Part shown: piece by piece, positions 9,236 to 18,505 of the stretch
How the letters are laid out: each line of letters starts with the position of its first letter
Position numbering within the stretch: position 1 is the first letter of the stretch
From: an uncultured Mycobacteriaceae bacterium
GTDB taxonomy: Bacteria; Actinomycetota; Actinomycetes; Mycobacteriales; Mycobacteriaceae
Direction: 5' to 3'
DNA: 37,214 nt
Assembly (NCBI GenBank): GCA_903927745.1
Contig: CAIYOH010000076.1
Location: 1 to 37,214, forward strand
Position numbers and translations under genes: made by a program
Notes under the pieces: generated by a model
What the model saw: the letters and a program-made list of their open reading frames with translations, nothing else
Told to the model about the DNA's origin: nothing
The model's database searches: none

Positions 9236-12200
9236 TTACGCTTTCCTCGACGCCGTCGCGCCCTCTTTGGGTGCCAGCTTGTCGACCAGGTGGTCAGCCA
9301 GGCCCCGGACGGTCGTGATGTCGGCGGAGGTGATCCGCACTCCGGTCTGCGCCTCGATGTGCGTCCGTAATTCCAGGTTACCTAAAGAATCCAGTCCGTA
9401 CTCGGATAATGGATGATCTGCGTCGATATTGCGGCGCAGGATCAGGCCGATCTGCTCGGAGAGCAGACGACGCAGCCGGCTGGGCCATTCGTCGAACGGC
9501 AGGTCGGCCAGTTCGGCGCGCAACTTGCCCGAGCCGGACCGCTTTTCTCCCGCGGACTTGAACATCTCCAGGAACTTGCTGCGTTCCGCGAAGGACGCGA
9601 TCCACGGCGTCCCGACGAGCGGGGTGTAGCCCGTGTACGCGCGGTCGTGGCGCAGCAGCGCTTCGAACGCGTAGGCGCCCTCCTCGGGGGTGATCGCCAT
9701 GCCGATTCCCTCGGCGAACCCGGCGCCGCGGCCGATCTCGCTCCAGGCGCCCCACGCGATCGAGGTGGCCGGCAGGCCCTGCGCACGCCGCCAATGGGTG
9801 AAGGAGTCCAGCCAGCCGTTGGCCGCCGCATAGGCGCCCTGCCCGGGCGAACCCAGCAGGGCCGCCGCCGAGGAGAAGGAGCAGAACCAGTCGAGTTCCG
9901 CGGAGGCGGTGGCCCGGTGCAGGTTCCACGCGCCGTGCACCTTCGGAGTCCAGTCGCGGTCGATGAGTTCGTCGGTGATGTTGGTCAGCGTGGCGTCCTC
10001 CACCACCGCGGCGGCGTGCAGCACACCCCTCAGCGGAAGCCCCGTTGCGGTCGCCGTCGCCACCAACTTCCCGGCGGTGTCGGCGTCGGCGATGTCGCCG
10101 CACTGGACCAGCACGTCGGAGCCGATCGAACGGACGAGTTCGATGGTCTCCAGCGCCTTGCGGGTGGGCTGGGAGCGGGAGCTGAGCACGATCCGCCCGA
10201 CGCCGGCGCCGGCCATTTTCTCAGCCAGGAACAGCCCCAGGCCGCCCAGGCCGCCGGTGATGATGTAGGAGCCGTCGCGGCGGAACACCGGAACCTGCTC
10301 GGGCGGCAGCACCACGCTGCTGCGACCGGTGTGCGGGATGTCGAGGATGAGCTTGCCGGTGTGCTCGGCCGCGCTCATCACGCGGATCGCCGTGGCCGCC
10401 TCGGCCAGCGGGTAGTGCGTGCTCTCCGGCATCGGCAGCGTCCCGTCGGCGGTCAAGCGGTACACCGTAGCCAGGACCTCGCTGACCTCCGCCGGGTGAC
10501 TGACCGACATCAGGCCCAGGTCGACGCCCCAGAACGCCAGGTTGCGGCGGAACGGGAACAGGCCCATCTTGGTGTCGCCGTAGATGTCGCGCTTGCCGAT
10601 CTCGACGAAGCGACCGCCCAGCGCCAGCAGTTTGATACCGGCCAGCTGCGCGGCACCGGTTACCGAGTTGAGCACGATGTCGACGCCGTAGCCGCCGGTG
10701 TCGCTGCGGATCTGGTCGGCGAACTCGACGCTGCGCGAGTCGTAGACATGCTCAATACCCATGTCCCGCAACAACTGCCGGCGCTTCTTGCTGCCGGCGG
10801 TGGCGTAGATCTCGGCGCCAGCCGCGCGGGCGATCGCGATCGCGGCCTGGCCGACACCGCCTGTCCCGGAGTGGATCAGCACCTTGTCGCCGGCCTTGAT
10901 GCGGGCCAGGTCGGTCAGCCCGTACCAGGCGGTGGCGTGCGCGGTGGTCACCGCCGCGGCCTGCGCCTCGGTCAGCCCCTCCGGAATGGCGGTCGCCAGG
11001 CGGGCGTCGCAGAGGACATAGGTGGCCCAGCAGCCGTAGGGCGACATGCCGCCGACGCGGTCGCCGACGTTGTGGTTGGTGACGTCGGGTCCGACGGCCG
11101 TCACCACACCGGCGAAGTCGGTCCCCAGCTTCGGGAGAATCCCATCGAGGCTCTGGTAGCGGCCGAATGCGTTGAGGACGTCGGCGAAGTTGATGCTCGA
11201 CGCCGTCACCGCGACCTCGATCTCGCCCGGACCCGGCGGAACGCGGTCGAACGCGGCGAACTCCATCGTCTGCAGGTCGCCGGGTGCGCGGATCTGCATG
11301 CGCATGCCGTCGCCGTCGTGCGCCACGACCGTCGTCCGGCGCTCCTCGGGCCGCAGGGGGGAGGGACATAGGCGCGCGGTGTACCAGTCGTCGTTGCGCC
11401 AGGCAGTCTCGTCCTCGTCCGTACCGGCCAACAGCAGCTGTCGTACCACCTGCTCGGCGCTGGTCTGGCCGTCGACGTCGATGTGGGTGGTGTGCAGGTG
11501 CGGGTGCTCGGCGCCGATGACGCGCAGCAGCCCGCGCAGGCCGCCCTGCTCCAGGTTGGGCAGGTCCTCGGGCAGCACCGGCTGCGCGCCGCTGGTGACG
11601 ACGTACAGCCGCGGCGCCTCGCCCTCGATCTCCGGGAGCTCACGGGCGATGCGCACCAGGTGGCGGACGAACTGTCCGCCCAGGGAGGGCGACTTCTCGT
11701 CGGGGCTGTCGCTCTTCGGCGCGGTGAGCACCACCACGCCGGAGAATCCGCCGCGGGCGATCAGGTCGTGCAGCGTGCCGGCCATGGCCTTGTGGTCCGC
11801 ATCGTGCGGCCAGGACAGCGTCGTGGAGTCGGCTTCGTGCAGCGCGAGCGCCTCGGCGTAAGCCGTCGCCGCCGCATCGGCCTCAACGGAGGTGCTGATC
11901 AGGAGCCAGGAACCGGGCTCGGTGGTCGCCACCTCGGGGAGTTGGCGTTGCTGCCACTCGATGGTCAGCAGGCGTTCGTTCATCACTCGGGCCCGCTCGC
12001 CGCTCGGCGAGGCGCCGCTGCCCATGTGCAACCCGTGCACGGCCAGCAGCACGTTGCCCTGCTTGTCCAGGATGTCCAGGTCGGCCTCGACGGCGCCGCC
12101 GGTCGCCGCGGTCACCCGCGAGTAGCAGTAGCGGGCCGCCTGGAGCGGGCCATAGGTCCGCAGCTCGCGAACGCCCAGCGGCAACAGCAGGCCACCGAGG

Positions 12201-15200
12201 CTGGCGTTGGCGACGCTGGGGTGCGCGGCCACCGACTGGAAGCACGCGTCCAGCAGCGCCGGGTGGATCCCGTAGCTGGTCTGCTGTGTGCGGATGACGC
12301 TGGGCAGCCCGATCTCGGCAACCACCGAGGTGCCGGTCTCCTCAGCGGTGTGCGCGCCGGACAGGCCCGAGAACGCCGGCCCGTACTGGATCCCGCACAG
12401 GTCCATGGCGTCGCGCAGATCCGAGCCCTCGATGCGGCTCGGGTGCTGGTCCAGCAACGTGTCGATGTCGAGGGGGGCTGGCGGGGTCTCGTCCCCCGGC
12501 TCGAGGGTGCGCAGCACCGCCGACGCGCGGCGTGCCTGCACCCCGTCCTCGTTGGTCTCCACCGTGAACGTGAGGGTGCCCGGCACCTCCTCGGTGGCGG
12601 TCAGGCTGATCTGGGTCTCGTCGTCCAGCAGCAGCATCTGCTCGAAGCGGACGTCGCGGACCGCGGAGGCCTCGCCGAATACGGCGCGGGCGGCGCTCAG
12701 CGCCATCTCGCAGTAGGCGGCCCCAGGAAGGGTGGCGGTGCCGTGGACCTGGTGATCGGCCAGCCAGGGCAGCGTCGCGGTCCCGATGTCGGCCTGCCAG
12801 ACGTGGCGTTCGGGCTCCTCGGGCAGCCGCACGTGTTGACCCATCAACGGGTGCACCACGACGCTGGCGCGCAGCGCGCCCGAGCTGTGGCCCTCGCGGC
12901 TGAGCAGCAGGCTGCGGTGCGTCCACGACGCCAGCGGGGCGTCGACGAGGTGGCCGGTGGGGTAGAGCACGGAGAAGTCGACCGTGGCACCGGTGCTGAA
13001 CAGGTCGCCCATGAAGCCGAGCAGCCCGTCGGGCATCGGCTGCTCGCGCCGCATGGAGGCCAGCGCCGCGACTGTCATGTCGAGGCTGCGGGCGGTCTGG
13101 TCGACGGCGTGAGTCAACAGCGGGTGCGGCGACAGCTCGCCGAACACGCGGAAGCCGTCCTCCAACGCCGCCTGCACCGCGGCCGAGAAGCGAACCGTGT
13201 GGCGCAGGTTGTCGACCCAGTAGTTGGCGTCGCAGTAGGGCTCCTCGCGCGGGTCGAAGGCGGTGGCCGAGTAGTACGGAACCTCCGGGCTCAGCGGCTC
13301 GATCTCGGCCAGCACGTCGTAGAGCTCGTCGAGGATCGGATCGACCTGCGGGGAGTGCGAGGCCACGTCGACGGCCACCTCGCGGGCCATCACGTCGCGC
13401 TGCTCCCACGTCGCGACGAGTTCGCGGACCGTGTCGGTGGCGCCGCCGATCACGGTGGACTCCGGAGACGCCACCACCGCCACCACGGCGTCGTCGATAC
13501 CGCGGGCCATCAGCTCCGAAAGAACTTGCTGCGCCGGCAGTTCCACCGATGCCATCGCACCGGAGCCGGCGATTTTGGTCATCAGCTTCGAGCGACGGCA
13601 GATGACGCGCACCCCGTCCTCGAGAGACAGGGCGCCGGCGACCACCGCTGCCGCGGCCTCGCCCATCGAGTGGCCGATGACAGCGCCCGGCGCAACGCCG
13701 TGGGACGTCATGGTGGCTGCCAGCGCCACCTGCATCGCAAAAATGGTCGGCTGCACTCGATCGATACCGGTCACTGTCTCGGGCGCAGTGAGCGCCTCGG
13801 TCACCGAGAAGCCGGATTCCGCGGCGATCAGCGGCTCGATGCGGGCGATGGTCGCTGCGAACTCGGGCTCGCCGGTCAGCAGATCTGCGCCCATCGCGGC
13901 CCATTGCGAGCCCTGGCCGGAGAACACCCAGACCGGGCCGCGCTCCTCCTGGCCCACCACGTCCTGGAAGATGGCGTCGCCACTGGCGACCGCGCGCAGC
14001 GACTCCACCAGCTCGGCGTCGTTAGCGGCCAGCACGGTCGTCCGCACCGACCGGTGTCCACGCCGGCGAGCCAGCGTGTAGGCGAGGTCCGGCGTCGCCA
14101 GCTGCGACCCCTGTGTCTGCACCCAATTCGCCAGGCGCTCGGCGGTGTCTTGCAAGCCCTCGACCGACGACGACGACAGCGGGAACAGCATCTTGCCGGC
14201 CCGGGTCGGCAAGATGGCCGAGCCGTTGCGGCCCTCGGCCTCGGGGGCCTGCTCGACGATCGCGTGCACGTTGGTACCTGAGATGCCGTACGCCGACACC
14301 GCCGCGCGCCGGGGCTGGCCGTCTTCCAGTGGCCACGGCGTGGTCTCCTGCGGGATGACGAGGCCGGTCTCGATTCGGGCCATCTCTTCGGGCAGCGCCT
14401 CGAAATGGAGGTTCTTGGGGACGACGCCATGGTGGACCGACAGGATCGCCTTCATCATGCCGATGGCCCCGGCGGCGGCCTGGGTGTGTCCGAAGTTGGT
14501 CTTGGAGGCGCCGAGCACGCACGGGTTGCCCCTGCCGTACACCTCTGCAGTGCTCGCGTATTCGATCGGGTCGCCGACGGACGTGCCGGTGCCGTGCGCC
14601 TCGACCATCCCGACGGTGCTGGCGTCAACGCCGGCCGCAGCGAGCGCCGCGCGGTACACCGCGGACTGCGCCTCACCCGAGGGCATGGCGATGTTCATCG
14701 TGTGGCCGTCCTGATTTGCGGCCGTGGCGCGGATCACGCCCAGGATCCGGTCGCCGTCGCGCTTCGCGTCCGACAATCGCTTGAGCAGCAGCACCACGCA
14801 GCCCTCGCCGGAGACGAAACCGTCGGCCTTGACGTCGAACGCATGACAGTGTCCGGTGCCCGACAGCATGCCCCCCGCTGAGGCGGAGGCCGACCTGCGC
14901 GGCTCCATCATCACATTGACGCCGCCGGCGAACGCCAGCTCGCTCTCGCCGTCGTTCAGGCTGCGGCAGGCCTGATGGATGGCGTACAGGCCCGACGAGC
15001 ATGCGGTGTCGACGGTGGACGCGGGGCCGTGCAGTCCGAGCGCGTAGGACACCCGCCCGGACGCCATGCAGGAGATCGTGCCGGGGTTGCCGTACGGCCC
15101 ATCGAAGGCATCGGTGGCGGCGTGGACGAACTGGTAGTCGCCGTAGTTCAGCCCGATGAAGACGCCGGTCTGCTTGTCGATCGTGTCCTTGGTGAGGCCG

Positions 15201-15529
15201 GCGTGTTCCATAGCCTCCCAGGAGGTTTCCATGAGCAACCGGTGCTGGGGGTCCATCGCCGTGGCTTCTTTTTCGGTGATGCCGAAGAACTCGGGGTCGA
15301 AGTCGCCCACGTTGTCCAGGAACGAGCCCCACTTGCAGACCGACCGCCCGGGGACGCCCGGCTCGGGGTCGTAGTAGTAGTCGACGTCCCAGCGGTCGCT
15401 GGGCACTTCCTCGACGAAGTCGTCCCCGCGTAGCAACGCCTCCCAGAACTGGTCCGGGGAGCCGATGCCCCCAGGCAGCCGACATGCCATGCCGATGACG
15501 GCTACCGGCGTCACTCCTGGCCTGTCCAC
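9236..15529 (-). CDS. pks5: Mas-like iterative type I polyketide synthase Pks5
   Basis: A 2097-residue single-module reducing synthase with domains KS-AT-DH-ER-KR-ACP. In the KS, the active cysteine is in VDTACSSG (Cys177), with His312 (EAHGTGT) and His348 (NFGHTQ). The AT has GQGSQW and Ser621 in GHSMGE. The DH has [10 protein letters not shown] with His926. The ER shows the NADPH loop [11 protein letters not shown], and the KR shows TGGLGGLG. The ACP carries the phosphopantetheine serine in GLDSLG (Ser2048). This is the mycocerosic-acid-synthase layout, which extends a fatty acyl primer with methylmalonyl units. The GTG start at 15529 is supported by AGAGGTGA with 7-base spacing. There is no thioesterase; release is presumably by the downstream Pap. 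Confidence 0.95.
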   Translation of the reverse strand: MDRPGVTPVAVIGMACRLPGGIGSPDQFWEALLRGDDFVEEVPSDRWDVDYYYDPEPGVPGRSVCKWGSFLDNVGDFDPEFFGITEKEATAMDPQHRLLMETSWEAMEHAGLTKDTIDKQTGVFIGLNYGDYQFVHAATDAFDGPYGNPGTISCMASGRVSYALGLHGPASTVDTACSSGLYAIHQACRSLNDGESELAFAGGVNVMMEPRRSASASAGGMLSGTGHCHAFDVKADGFVSGEGCVVLLLKRLSDAKRDGDRILGVIRATAANQDGHTMNIAMPSGEAQSAVYRAALAAAGVDASTVGMVEAHGTGTSVGDPIEYASTAEVYGRGNPCVLGASKTNFGHTQAAAGAIGMMKAILSVHHGVVPKNLHFEALPEEMARIETGLVIPQETTPWPLEDGQPRRAAVSAYGISGTNVHAIVEQAPEAEGRNGSAILPTRAGKMLFPLSSSSVEGLQDTAERLANWVQTQGSQLATPDLAYTLARRRGHRSVRTTVLAANDAELVESLRAVASGDAIFQDVVGQEERGPVWVFSGQGSQWAAMGADLLTGEPEFAATIARIEPLIAAESGFSVTEALTAPETVTGIDRVQPTIFAMQVALAATMTSHGVAPGAVIGHSMGEAAAAVVAGALSLEDGVRVICRRSKLMTKIAGSGAMASVELPAQQVLSELMARGIDDAVVAVVASPESTVIGGATDTVRELVATWEQRDVMAREVAVDVASHSPQVDPILDELYDVLAEIEPLSPEVPYYSATAFDPREEPYCDANYWVDNLRHTVRFSAAVQAALEDGFRVFGELSPHPLLTHAVDQTARSLDMTVAALASMRREQPMPDGLLGFMGDLFSTGATVDFSVLYPTGHLVDAPLASWTHRSLLLSREGHSSGALRASVVVHPLMGQHVRLPEEPERHVWQADIGTATLPWLADHQVHGTATLPGAAYCEMALSAARAVFGEASAVRDVRFEQMLLLDDETQISLTATEEVPGTLTFTVETNEDGVQARRASAVLRTLEPGDETPPAPLDIDTLLDQHPSRIEGSDLRDAMDLCGIQYGPAFSGLSGAHTAEETGTSVVAEIGLPSVIRTQQTSYGIHPALLDACFQSVAAHPSVANASLGGLLLPLGVRELRTYGPLQAARYCYSRVTAATGGAVEADLDILDKQGNVLLAVHGLHMGSGASPSGERARVMNERLLTIEWQQRQLPEVATTEPGSWLLISTSVEADAAATAYAEALALHEADSTTLSWPHDADHKAMAGTLHDLIARGGFSGVVVLTAPKSDSPDEKSPSLGGQFVRHLVRIARELPEIEGEAPRLYVVTSGAQPVLPEDLPNLEQGGLRGLLRVIGAEHPHLHTTHIDVDGQTSAEQVVRQLLLAGTDEDETAWRNDDWYTARLCPSPLRPEERRTTVVAHDGDGMRMQIRAPGDLQTMEFAAFDRVPPGPGEIEVAVTASSINFADVLNAFGRYQSLDGILPKLGTDFAGVVTAVGPDVTNHNVGDRVGGMSPYGCWATYVLCDARLATAIPEGLTEAQAAAVTTAHATAWYGLTDLARIKAGDKVLIHSGTGGVGQAAIAIARAAGAEIYATAGSKKRRQLLRDMGIEHVYDSRSVEFADQIRSDTGGYGVDIVLNSVTGAAQLAGIKLLALGGRFVEIGKRDIYGDTKMGLFPFRRNLAFWGVDLGLMSVSHPAEVSEVLATVYRLTADGTLPMPESTHYPLAEAATAIRVMSAAEHTGKLILDIPHTGRSSVVLPPEQVPVFRRDGSYIITGGLGGLGLFLAEKMAGAGVGRIVLSSRSQPTRKALETIELVRSIGSDVLVQCGDIADADTAGKLVATATATGLPLRGVLHAAAVVEDATLTNITDELIDRDWTPKVHGAWNLHRATASAELDWFCSFSSAAALLGSPGQGAYAAANGWLDSFTHWRRAQGLPATSIAWGAWSEIGRGAGFAEGIGMAITPEEGAYAFEALLRHDRAYTGYTPLVGTPWIASFAERSKFLEMFKSAGEKRSGSGKLRAELADLPFDEWPSRLRRLLSEQIGLILRRNIDADHPLSEYGLDSLGNLELRTHIEAQTGVRITSADITTVRGLADHLVDKLAPKEGATASRKA

Positions 15530-16237
15530 GTGGCGTTCACCTCTTCCTGCCTGCGCTACTTGTTCCTATCACCATGGCGCGCTCCACATACGAGCTTTGA
15601 AAAAATCAGTGCCGGGTTTTTTCCGGTCCGACGGTGTTTGCCGTCTCACTGCTGAGTACCGTTCACATCGCTCGCAAAAATCGCGCCCCGCGTCGACCTC
15701 GACTTTCGCGCCAGGTATTCCTGGCGGCGCGGCGAGTTACCCTCACGTGCTGGGAAAAATTCATCATTTCCTGTCTTGAAAATTAGCATGACGTCTGGGT
15801 CTCCACCGGCACCAAAAGTGTGACCCAACCGACAGCCATCCCGGCCCTTCGTGACCACCTTGATACGGCGATGTTATCGCCGCAGCTAGGTACGCCGCCT
15901 GACTAGAGGTCTTGTGCGCCAACGGTGTCCGTGATTTTCGCTCTGAGCAGAGCGATCCCGTCACACCGGGGTCTCCGGGTGGTCACCGTGCGGTCACGGT
16001 GTGCCCTGCGGGCCGTCTTTCGGGCCATGACTGCGGGCACGGTGATCGCTTGGTCGGTGACACAAAGAATAAGCGTTTCGGCCGGGCGCAGAATACCTGG
16101 TAGGCAAAGTGAGAGAGCGCATTTCCAATCGGCGTGTCAACATTGCCGGAATTCGTGCCGCAACGGCTTATGACGGCCATCACACACCGCGGCGAAGCGC
16201 GCTCTCGCCTCACTCGCCCCGCCGCGATCGAACGGCA
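15530..16237. other. Long intergenic region between pks5 and the nitronate-monooxygenase-like gene
   Basis: I see no convincing gene in these ~700 bases. The short ORFs lack ribosome sites and family features. It must hold the leftward pks5 promoter, but I could not identify a confident -35/-10 pair. Three compact inverted repeats are present: CGGCGAT-GTT-ATCGCCG (15866-15882), CGCTCTG-AG-CAGAGCG (15939-15954) and CACCGTG-CGGT-CACGGTG (15984-16001). Any could be an operator. From memory, this space holds fadD24, adh and two further genes in M. tuberculosis; none of them is here. Confidence 0.6.
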
Positions 16238-16274
16238 TTGACTTCGCAATCGGCCGCTCCTAGCGTCGTGCCCA
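16238..16274 (+). promoter_or_regulatory. Strong SigA-type promoter driving a leaderless mRNA
   Basis: TTGACT (16238-16243), a 17-base spacer, then TAGCGT (16261-16266), with the ATG 7 bases further on. That places the likely transcription start on the ATG itself. No Shine-Dalgarno sequence precedes the ATG, in agreement with leaderless translation. Confidence 0.7.
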
Positions 16275-17398
16275 TGCATACCCGTGTGGCCGACATGCTC
16301 GGCGTTGAGTTCCCCATCTGCGCGTTCAGTCACTGCCGGGACGTTGTCGCCGCGGTGACCAACGCTGGCGGACTCGGGGTGCTGGGCGCGGTCGCCCACA
16401 GCCCCAAGCGGCTGGAGAGCGAGCTCACCTGGATCGAGGAGAGAACCGGCGGCAAGCCATACGGGGTCGATCTGCTGCTGCCGCCGAAGTACGTCGGCGC
16501 CGAGCAGGGCGGGATCGACGCGAATCAGGCGCGCGACCTGCTGCCCGAGGAACACCGCGCGTTCGTTGACGACCTCCTGGTCCGCTACGGAGTCCCGGCA
16601 CCGGTCGAACAGTCGCGGCAGGTGTCCGGGGGGCTCAACGTCTCGCCCAAGGGCTACGAGCCGCTGCTGGAGGTGGCCTTCGCCCACGACATCCGGCTGA
16701 TTGCGAGCGCACTGGGGCCGCCCCCGGCCGACCTCGTCGAGCGTGCCCACTCCCGGGGCGTCCTGGTGGCGGCCCTGGCCGGCACCACGCGGCACGCACA
16801 GCGGCATGCGGCGGCCGGCGTCGACCTGATCGTCGCGCAGGGCACCGAGGCCGGCGGACACACCGGCGAGGTGTCGACCATGGTTCTGGTGCCGGAGGTG
16901 GTCGACGCGGTCGCGCCGATCCCCGTCCTGGCCGCGGGCGGGATTGCCCGCGGTCGCCAGATCGCTGCGGCGCTGGCGTTGGGCGCCGAGGGCGTGTGGT
17001 GCGGGTCGGTGTGGCTGACCACCGACGAGGCCGAAACGGTTCCCGCCGTGAAGCAGAAGTTCCTGGCCGCGGGCTCGTCGGACACCGTGCGGTCGCGGTC
17101 GCTGACGGGCAAGCCCGCGCGGATGCTGCGTACGTCCTGGACCGACGAGTGGGAGCGGCAGGACACCCCGGCCCCGTTGGGGATGCCGCTGCAGAGCGCG
17201 TTGGTCGCCGAGTCGCAGCAGCGCATCAACCAGGCGGCCGCTCAGGATGGGGGCGCGGCCCGCGACCTGGCGACCTACTTCGTCGGGCAGGTGGTTGGCT
17301 CGCTCGACCGGATCCGCCCGACGCGCGCGGTGGTGCTCGACATGGTCGAGGAGTTCATCGACACCATCGGCAGGCTCGAGGGCCTGGTCGAACGGTGA
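16274..17398 (+). CDS. Nitronate monooxygenase / 2-nitropropane dioxygenase-like FMN protein (Rv1533-like)
   Basis: A 374-residue TIM-barrel flavoprotein. Visible signatures are GTEAGGHTGE, with the histidine of the nitronate monooxygenase family, AAGGIARG and GAEGVWCGSVWL, the latter two forming the FMN phosphate site. Family members oxidise nitronates or act as enoyl-type flavin reductases; the physiological substrate is unknown. I start at the ATG at 16274 rather than the track's 16109. The conserved N terminus (MHTRVADMLG) begins there, the extra 55 residues look non-coding, and a consensus promoter places the transcript start at this ATG. It is upstream of and separate from the M-box transcript, which has its own promoter. 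Confidence 0.9.
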   Translation: MHTRVADMLGVEFPICAFSHCRDVVAAVTNAGGLGVLGAVAHSPKRLESELTWIEERTGGKPYGVDLLLPPKYVGAEQGGIDANQARDLLPEEHRAFVDDLLVRYGVPAPVEQSRQVSGGLNVSPKGYEPLLEVAFAHDIRLIASALGPPPADLVERAHSRGVLVAALAGTTRHAQRHAAAGVDLIVAQGTEAGGHTGEVSTMVLVPEVVDAVAPIPVLAAGGIARGRQIAAALALGAEGVWCGSVWLTTDEAETVPAVKQKFLAAGSSDTVRSRSLTGKPARMLRTSWTDEWERQDTPAPLGMPLQSALVAESQQRINQAAAQDGGAARDLATYFVGQVVGSLDRIRPTRAVVLDMVEEFIDTIGRLEGLVER

Positions 17399-17436
17399 GG
17401 AATCTGTAAAAATCAGGAAACATCGGCCCCGAGTGT

Positions 17437-17472
17437 TTGACCATGTCGGACCTCTGAGGCATCATCAGTGGT
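17437..17472 (+). promoter_or_regulatory. Promoter of the M-box leader
   Basis: TTGACC (17437-17442), a 17-base spacer, then CATCAT (17460-17465), predicting initiation near 17472, five bases before the first base of the M-box closing stem. The fit between promoter and RNA edge supports both calls. Confidence 0.6.
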
Positions 17473-17476
17473 GCAA

Positions 17477-17640
17477 GCACCTCGCTAGGTGAGGCGTCCA
17501 CACGAATACAGGCCACTGACCCCGAACGTCGAAAGACGCCCCGGGTCAGGACAGCTCCTCCCGGATTAAGGGTTGAGCCCAGGTGGCTTCCGGACAACCG
17601 GACACGTCGTGTGGTGCCGAAGCTCTGACGAGAGGGGTGC
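17477..17640 (+). promoter_or_regulatory. M-box (ykoK) Mg2+ riboswitch aptamer
   Basis: The conserved M-box core is readable in order: GCTAGGTGAGGC, then GGCCACTGACCC, AACGTCGAAAGACGCC, GGGTCA, ATTAAGG, and the terminal GCTCTGACGAGAG. The closing stem P1 pairs GCACC (17477-17481) with GGTGC (17636-17640) and TCG with CGA. M-box RNAs fold compactly when Mg2+ is high and turn genes off. I recall that M. tuberculosis has one upstream of Rv1535, the same neighbour as here. The first downstream target is a 26-codon upstream ORF, then the Rv1535-like gene. Confidence 0.92.
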
Positions 17641-17731
17641 GGTGATCCGGCATTCGCCGGCAGCCTCCCCCGTGCGCATGCAGATTGCGTGCGGTACCGC
17701 ACGCGTGTGGCTGTGAGGGAGGTGAGGGACC
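17641..17731 (+). promoter_or_regulatory. Expression platform with alternative pairings around a strong Shine-Dalgarno
   Basis: The segment holds a small hairpin (CCGGC-ATTC-GCCGG, 17647-17660), an 18-base perfect palindrome (GCGTGCGGTACCGCACGC, 17687-17704) and two mutually exclusive pairings. CAGCC (17661-17665) can pair with GGCTG (17709-17713), leaving the Shine-Dalgarno free. Alternatively CCTCCC (17664-17669) can pair with GGGAGG (17717-17722), burying it. The pairings are seen in sequence; the switching is inferred. Confidence 0.55.
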
Positions 17732-17812
17732 ATGAGTTCCAGCGATAGTCCGGACCGAAGTCCGAATCGTGTCTCGTCCCGATCCAGCCTCCGGCGCAAC
17801 ATTTTTCGCTGA
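17732..17812 (+). CDS. 26-codon upstream ORF / leader peptide behind the M-box
   Basis: This ORF is too short for the ORF track. ATG at 17732 follows GGGAGGTGAGGGACC, one of the best ribosome sites in the window with a 7-base spacing after GGAGGTG, and the frame runs to TGA at 17810-17812. The peptide begins MSSSDSPDRSPN and ends SSLRRNIFR, so it has acidic and proline residues first, then arginine/serine-rich sequence. A tetraloop hairpin (CGGAC-CGAA-GTCCG, 17751-17764) lies inside it. In Salmonella the Mg2+-sensing leader peptide MgtL has a similar plan: an acidic/proline start and a basic end in ...FR. Here the peptide lies between an Mg2+ riboswitch and the regulated gene, about 100 bases before the latter. 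The role as a sensor peptide is inference. Confidence 0.6.
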   Translation: MSSSDSPDRSPNRVSSRSSLRRNIFR

Positions 17813-17913
17813 GTTTTTGCGGAGTTGTGCAACGCTCTCGGATCGGAACCGCGATGGGACGGGACACGTCAATCCAGTCAGTCCGCGTTTCAACTTCCGT
17901 CTAGGAGACGATC

Positions 17914-18180
17914 ATGACCGCATTCCTGTACGACCCCGAAGTGACCGAAGTGGTGACCGCCCCTGCCGTCGGCTCCACTGTATTCCAAGCCCCCGCGTTG
18001 CGTGTGGTGCGCGACGGCGAGGTCGCGGCCCGGCCCGCTGCGGTCGCGCGCCGGATCGACATCAGGTCCTTCTTCGTGGGCGACCCGCTGCTCGACGGCG
18101 CGGCCCTCCTGCTGAGCATCCCGATTCGCCACCTGTACGCGGCGCTGTGGCGCGCTGGTGTGCTCGAGGTCCGGGCCTGA
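17914..18180 (+). CDS. Small conserved mycobacterial protein (Rv1535-like), M-box controlled
   Basis: An 88-residue protein with ATG at 17914 preceded by AGGAGA at 5-base spacing. The N-terminal half is Val/Ala/Pro-rich, with a basic segment AVARRIDIRSF. The C-terminal half, LLDGAALLLSIPIRHLYAALW, is hydrophobic enough to be one membrane-associated or amphipathic helix. I recognise it as the family of Rv1535; no biochemical function is known to me. Its position behind an M-box implies induction at low Mg2+, so a role in Mg2+ stress or transport assistance is a reasonable inference. The 5' leader is about 440 bases long. A large hairpin follows the stop. Confidence 0.85.
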   Translation: MTAFLYDPEVTEVVTAPAVGSTVFQAPALRVVRDGEVAARPAAVARRIDIRSFFVGDPLLDGAALLLSIPIRHLYAALWRAGVLEVRA

Positions 18181-18203
18181 GCATGCCGGACGGTGATCAC
18201 GCG

Positions 18204-18276
18204 CCACTCCAAGGGGCTACCCGGCCTCAGGCATGGACCTGAGCGTGGCCTGGGGCTAGGTGGCCCCTTGGAGTGG
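18204..18276 (+). repeat. Long inverted repeat between the Rv1535-like gene and the ileS leader
   Basis: CCACTCCAAGGGGC (18204-18217) is exactly complementary to GCCCCTTGGAGTGG (18263-18276). Pairing continues inward to 18 pairs with one G-U. A second small hairpin (CTCAGG-CATGGA-CCTGAG, 18226-18243) sits in the loop. It begins 24 bases after the stop codon, so it is probably a 3'-end/terminator structure for the M-box transcript, though it lacks a U-tract. Confidence 0.7.
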
Positions 18277-18301
18277 TCGCCGCCGCGTTTACGGCGTTCC
18301 G

Positions 18302-18307
18302 TAGAAT
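18302..18307 (+). promoter_or_regulatory. -10 element of the ileS leader
   Basis: TAGAAT fits TANNNT and lies a few bases before the T-box RNA, predicting initiation near 18314. No good -35 is seen at 16-19 bases. Confidence 0.5.
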
Positions 18308-18311
18308 CAAC

Positions 18312-18505
18312 CGAGCGGCGTCGATCCGGCCATCACCGGGGAGCCTTCGGAAGAACGGCCGGCACGGCTCAGTAGAACCGAACGGGTAGGCCCGTCACAG
18401 CCGTGAAAGAGCGGCCACGCGTCGGCGTGGCAAGCGGGGTGGTACCGCGGCGCTCGCGCAGATCGCGCGTCGTCGTCCCTGCCCAGAGACACTGGGGCGC
18501 AGGAG
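18312..18505 (+). promoter_or_regulatory. ileS T-box leader (ultrashort stem I, translational type)
   Basis: The T-box sequence GGGGTGGTACCGCG (18436-18449) is present, with its UGGU that pairs with the uncharged tRNA ACCA end. Upstream, the sequence GTCGATCCGGCCATCACCGG presents an AUC isoleucine specifier in a short stem I, and AGTAGAACCGAACGG follows in the stem II region. This matches the actinobacterial ileS T-boxes I recall, which act on translation. In agreement, there is no terminator. CCTGC (18478-18482) can pair with GCAGG (18499-18503) and mask the ribosome site. Uncharged tRNA-Ile would release it. Confidence 0.92.

Noticed and set aside
11483-14281. 932-codon plus-strand ORF opposite pks5
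   Set aside because: It is antisense to the AT-DH part of a fully recognisable synthase, is low in hydrophobic structure and full of Gly/Arg/Gln/His runs typical of antisense reading in high-GC DNA.
15912-16103. Short plus-strand ORF of 63 codons in the pks5 intergenic region
   Set aside because: No ribosome site, no recognisable sequence, and it overlaps two palindromes.
17811-17820. T-run after the upstream ORF considered as an intrinsic terminator
   Set aside because: No stable hairpin directly precedes GTTTTTG; only a weak 3-bp stem is possible. Rho-dependent control is more likely if termination occurs.
17355-17893. Minus-strand ORFs across the M-box region
   Set aside because: They are antisense to a conserved structured RNA and show no coding features.
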